Shown here piece after piece: positions 3,362 to 5,322 of a stretch of 5,322 nt of DNA (its first letter is position 1; each line of letters opens with the position of its first letter). Position numbers and translations under genes: made by a program. The DNA lies in the NCBI GenBank assembly GCA_946481475.1, contig CAMLOB010000336.1:1-5322 (forward strand), given 5' to 3'. A model generated the notes under the pieces. The model was given only the letters and a program-made list of their open reading frames with translations. It searched no databases and was not told where the DNA came from. The stretch comes from an uncultured Chlorobiota bacterium. GTDB lineage: Bacteria > Bacteroidota > Kapaibacteriia > OLB7.

Positions 3362-5322
3362 ATGGCCTTCATGGAGAAACTCCGGCATAACGTGTTCGGA
3401 GTATTCGGAACTATTCTCTTGTTTATCGTACTCATCGTCATGGTGTGGGGCGACGCCTCGCAGGGAGGAGGGGGCGGATACGTCAGTGAGAACTATGCGG
3501 GTTCGATAAACGGAGAGGACATCTCGTATGCGGAATTGTCCGAACTGACAGAGGTGCTGACGCAGTACGAGCAGGACGTTCTCGGACGAACTGACGTTGA
3601 TCGCGATCAGATTCAGGAACAGGCGTGGAACTTCCTTGAGTACGAGCAGTTGTTCATACAGGCGGCCGAAGAGCACGGCATCACGGTCACCGATCAGCAG
3701 CTGCGGGATCACATGTATCTCTTTCCGGGACAGCGTCTGCAGGCGATTCTGCGGGACAGCACCGGAGAGTTCAACAAGGGGATCTACGATCAGTTCCTCT
3801 CCGACCCGCAGGGCATTCTCAGTGCCAGCGGAGTTCCGCCGGAGCGTATAGGCTTCTTCATCTCCCTTCTGAAACTGGCCGAGCGTGAGGCCCGCATGCA
3901 GATCCTGCAGACACAGCTCTCGGATCTGGTCGGTGCCCTCTATCCTCCCTCCCCTCTTCTGTTGCGTGAACAGTACGATCTGCAGAACACAAAGGCATCC
4001 GGAAGCTTTATCCTGCTGGGTACCAATCTGATCTCCGATGCGGAAGTACAGGTTTCCGACGAGGAGGCCAAAGCCTACTACGACAGCCATACCTCCCTCT
4101 ACAAACGTGAGGCCTCCCGTTCGCTCCGCTATATCATGCTCCGTCTCGGTCCTTCAGAGAAGGACAGTACCAAGGTCCAGTCCAGATTCGGGAAGTACAT
4201 GCGGGCGATGGAAGGGGCGGTAACGCCCGGACAGCAGGACTCGGTCTTCAACGAGCTGGCGAATTCGTCCGACTTCTCGACGCAGAAGTTCACCGGCGTC
4301 GGGTTTATCCACGAGCGTGAGCTTCCGCTGGAGATCAGGGACACCATCATGAACCTGACGGCTCCGGCAGTGATCGGTCCGGTCAGAATCGAAGGGAAGA
4401 CCTACTACGTGAACCTGATGGAGACCACCGACACCGAGGCGGCAAACACCGTCAAGGCGCAGCATATCCTGCTGCGGATGGACCCGAACGCCGACAGCCT
4501 GACGCAGGACAGCATCAAGGCGCTGGCCGAGGATCTGGTCTCCCGCGCAAAGGGTGGAGCCGACTTCGCTGCACTTGCAAAGGAATACAGCGCCGACTCG
4601 GTTTCGGCCGTTGAGGGTGGCGACGTCGGTTGGATCACCGACACGACCCAGTTCGTGCCGGAGTTCAAGGAGGCCGCTCTCGGAGCCTCGGCCGGCGACA
4701 TTGTCGGTCCGGTGCAGACGATGTACGGCTACCACATCATCAAGATTACCGAGCAGAACCGCAAGGGCTACAAGCTCCGCGCATTCAATTTCGATGTGGA
4801 GGTCTCCAGCGCAACGCGGAACAAACTGGCCCGTGAGGCCGCCGACATCAAGGAACGGCTTGAAAACGGCGAGAACTTCGACTCGATTGCGGCAAGCATC
4901 GGAACGCGGGTGATCGACAATCCGCCGATCACCAACCCGAACAACCCGGTGGCCGGATCGTGGAAGCTGGCTTCCTTTGCCTTCAACGCAGAACAGAACA
5001 ATGTCAGCGAAGTCATCAGAACGAAGGATGACGCGGTGATCGTGGCACAGCTTGCGAAGATCACTCCGGCCGGATCGGCTCCGTTCGATGAAGTGAAAGA
5101 GGAGATCGTCGCACTGCTGAAGAACCGGAAGAAGGTGGAGATGCTGAAAGGGAAAGCCGAAGAGTTGCGTGCCACCCTCTCCCCCGGCGATCCGCTGACC
5201 AAGGCTCAGTCGGTTGACTCGACGATCACGATCCGCGACTTTGCCGGGACGGCACCGACCGGCTCCTTCCCGGACGTCGGCCAGGAGTTCCCGCTGTCGG
5301 CGGCGGTCTTCAGCATGAAGCC
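3362..5322 (+). CDS. PpiD/SurA-like membrane-anchored parvulin peptidyl-prolyl isomerase (partial, C-terminus outside window)
   Basis: Open from the ATG at 3362 to the right edge: 653 residues with no stop. A membrane anchor at about 11-30 is followed by a glycine-rich linker and a SurA-N-like chaperone region from about 46 (AGSINGEDISYAEL). Three parvulin-like modules follow. The middle one (about 364-467) is canonical, with QHILL (H368), EGGDVGW (418-424) and YGYHIIKI (H458). The first (about 255-355) has RYIMLRL and YYVNLME at the equivalent places, so both histidines become tyrosine. The third (about 472-585) also lacks them. The protein should sit in the inner membrane facing the periplasm, assisting folding of exported proteins by cis-trans prolyl isomerisation. 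A weak GGAACGAAG ribosome site (3349-3357) precedes the start. Lengths of about 650-720 residues are usual for PpiD-like proteins of several diderm phyla. The family call is firm; orthology to E. coli PpiD is not proved. Confidence 0.9.
   Translation, partial: MAFMEKLRHNVFGVFGTILLFIVLIVMVWGDASQGGGGGYVSENYAGSINGEDISYAELSELTEVLTQYEQDVLGRTDVDRDQIQEQAWNFLEYEQLFIQAAEEHGITVTDQQLRDHMYLFPGQRLQAILRDSTGEFNKGIYDQFLSDPQGILSASGVPPERIGFFISLLKLAEREARMQILQTQLSDLVGALYPPSPLLLREQYDLQNTKASGSFILLGTNLISDAEVQVSDEEAKAYYDSHTSLYKREASRSLRYIMLRLGPSEKDSTKVQSRFGKYMRAMEGAVTPGQQDSVFNELANSSDFSTQKFTGVGFIHERELPLEIRDTIMNLTAPAVIGPVRIEGKTYYVNLMETTDTEAANTVKAQHILLRMDPNADSLTQDSIKALAEDLVSRAKGGADFAALAKEYSADSVSAVEGGDVGWITDTTQFVPEFKEAALGASAGDIVGPVQTMYGYHIIKITEQNRKGYKLRAFNFDVEVSSATRNKLAREAADIKERLENGENFDSIAASIGTRVIDNPPITNPNNPVAGSWKLASFAFNAEQNNVSEVIRTKDDAVIVAQLAKITPAGSAPFDEVKEEIVALLKNRKKVEMLKGKAEELRATLSPGDPLTKAQSVDSTITIRDFAGTAPTGSFPDVGQEFPLSAAVFSMK

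Noticed and set aside
3341..4735. Several minus-strand open frames opposite the PpiD-like gene
   Set aside because: They are antisense to a clear parvulin-family gene, overlap one another and show no domain features.

Overview
The window is bacterial chromosomal DNA of moderately high GC content with ordinary housekeeping and regulatory gene content. The genes are an F-type ATP synthase accessory pair on the minus strand, and a PhoB/PhoR-like two-component system plus a PpiD/SurA-like periplasmic folding factor on the plus strand. A membrane-anchored parvulin foldase implies a cell envelope with a periplasm, so a diderm host is likely. The weak Shine-Dalgarno signals and this gene style would fit a member of the FCB group or an uncultured relative, but that placement is an inference; no rRNA or other marker gene is present.

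Region by region: positions 1-374 (minus, running off the left edge) encode a four-helix AtpI-like membrane protein. Positions 385-672 (minus) encode a 95-residue AtpZ-family protein ten bases upstream of it. Together they look like the start of an atp operon whose structural subunits would lie beyond the left edge. Positions 673-1259 are a divergent intergenic region rich in short repeats: an 18-bp tandem pair, a 24-bp direct repeat pair containing small dyads, and an 8-bp-period CAACCATT array. It ends in an AT-richer promoter segment with two TATAAT boxes placed 20 bp apart.

Positions 1260-1955 (plus) encode an OmpR/PhoB-type response regulator. A 128-bp gap with a perfect 10-bp hairpin separates it from a PhoR-like histidine kinase (2084-3256) that has two membrane helices but essentially no extracytoplasmic sensor domain and no PAS domain. 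After a 105-bp gap with a good candidate promoter, positions 3362-5322 (plus, running off the right edge) encode a PpiD-like protein. It has an N-terminal anchor, a SurA-N-like region and three successive parvulin-like modules, of which only the middle one keeps both conserved histidines.

The kinase would phosphorylate the regulator at Asp53; their targets cannot be read from the window. The foldase may be a neighbour with its own promoter rather than part of that circuit. I see no clear undescribed system here. The points most worth a second look are the repeat-laden intergenic region, the hairpin that splits the two-component pair, the duplicated -10 element, and the degenerate parvulin modules.
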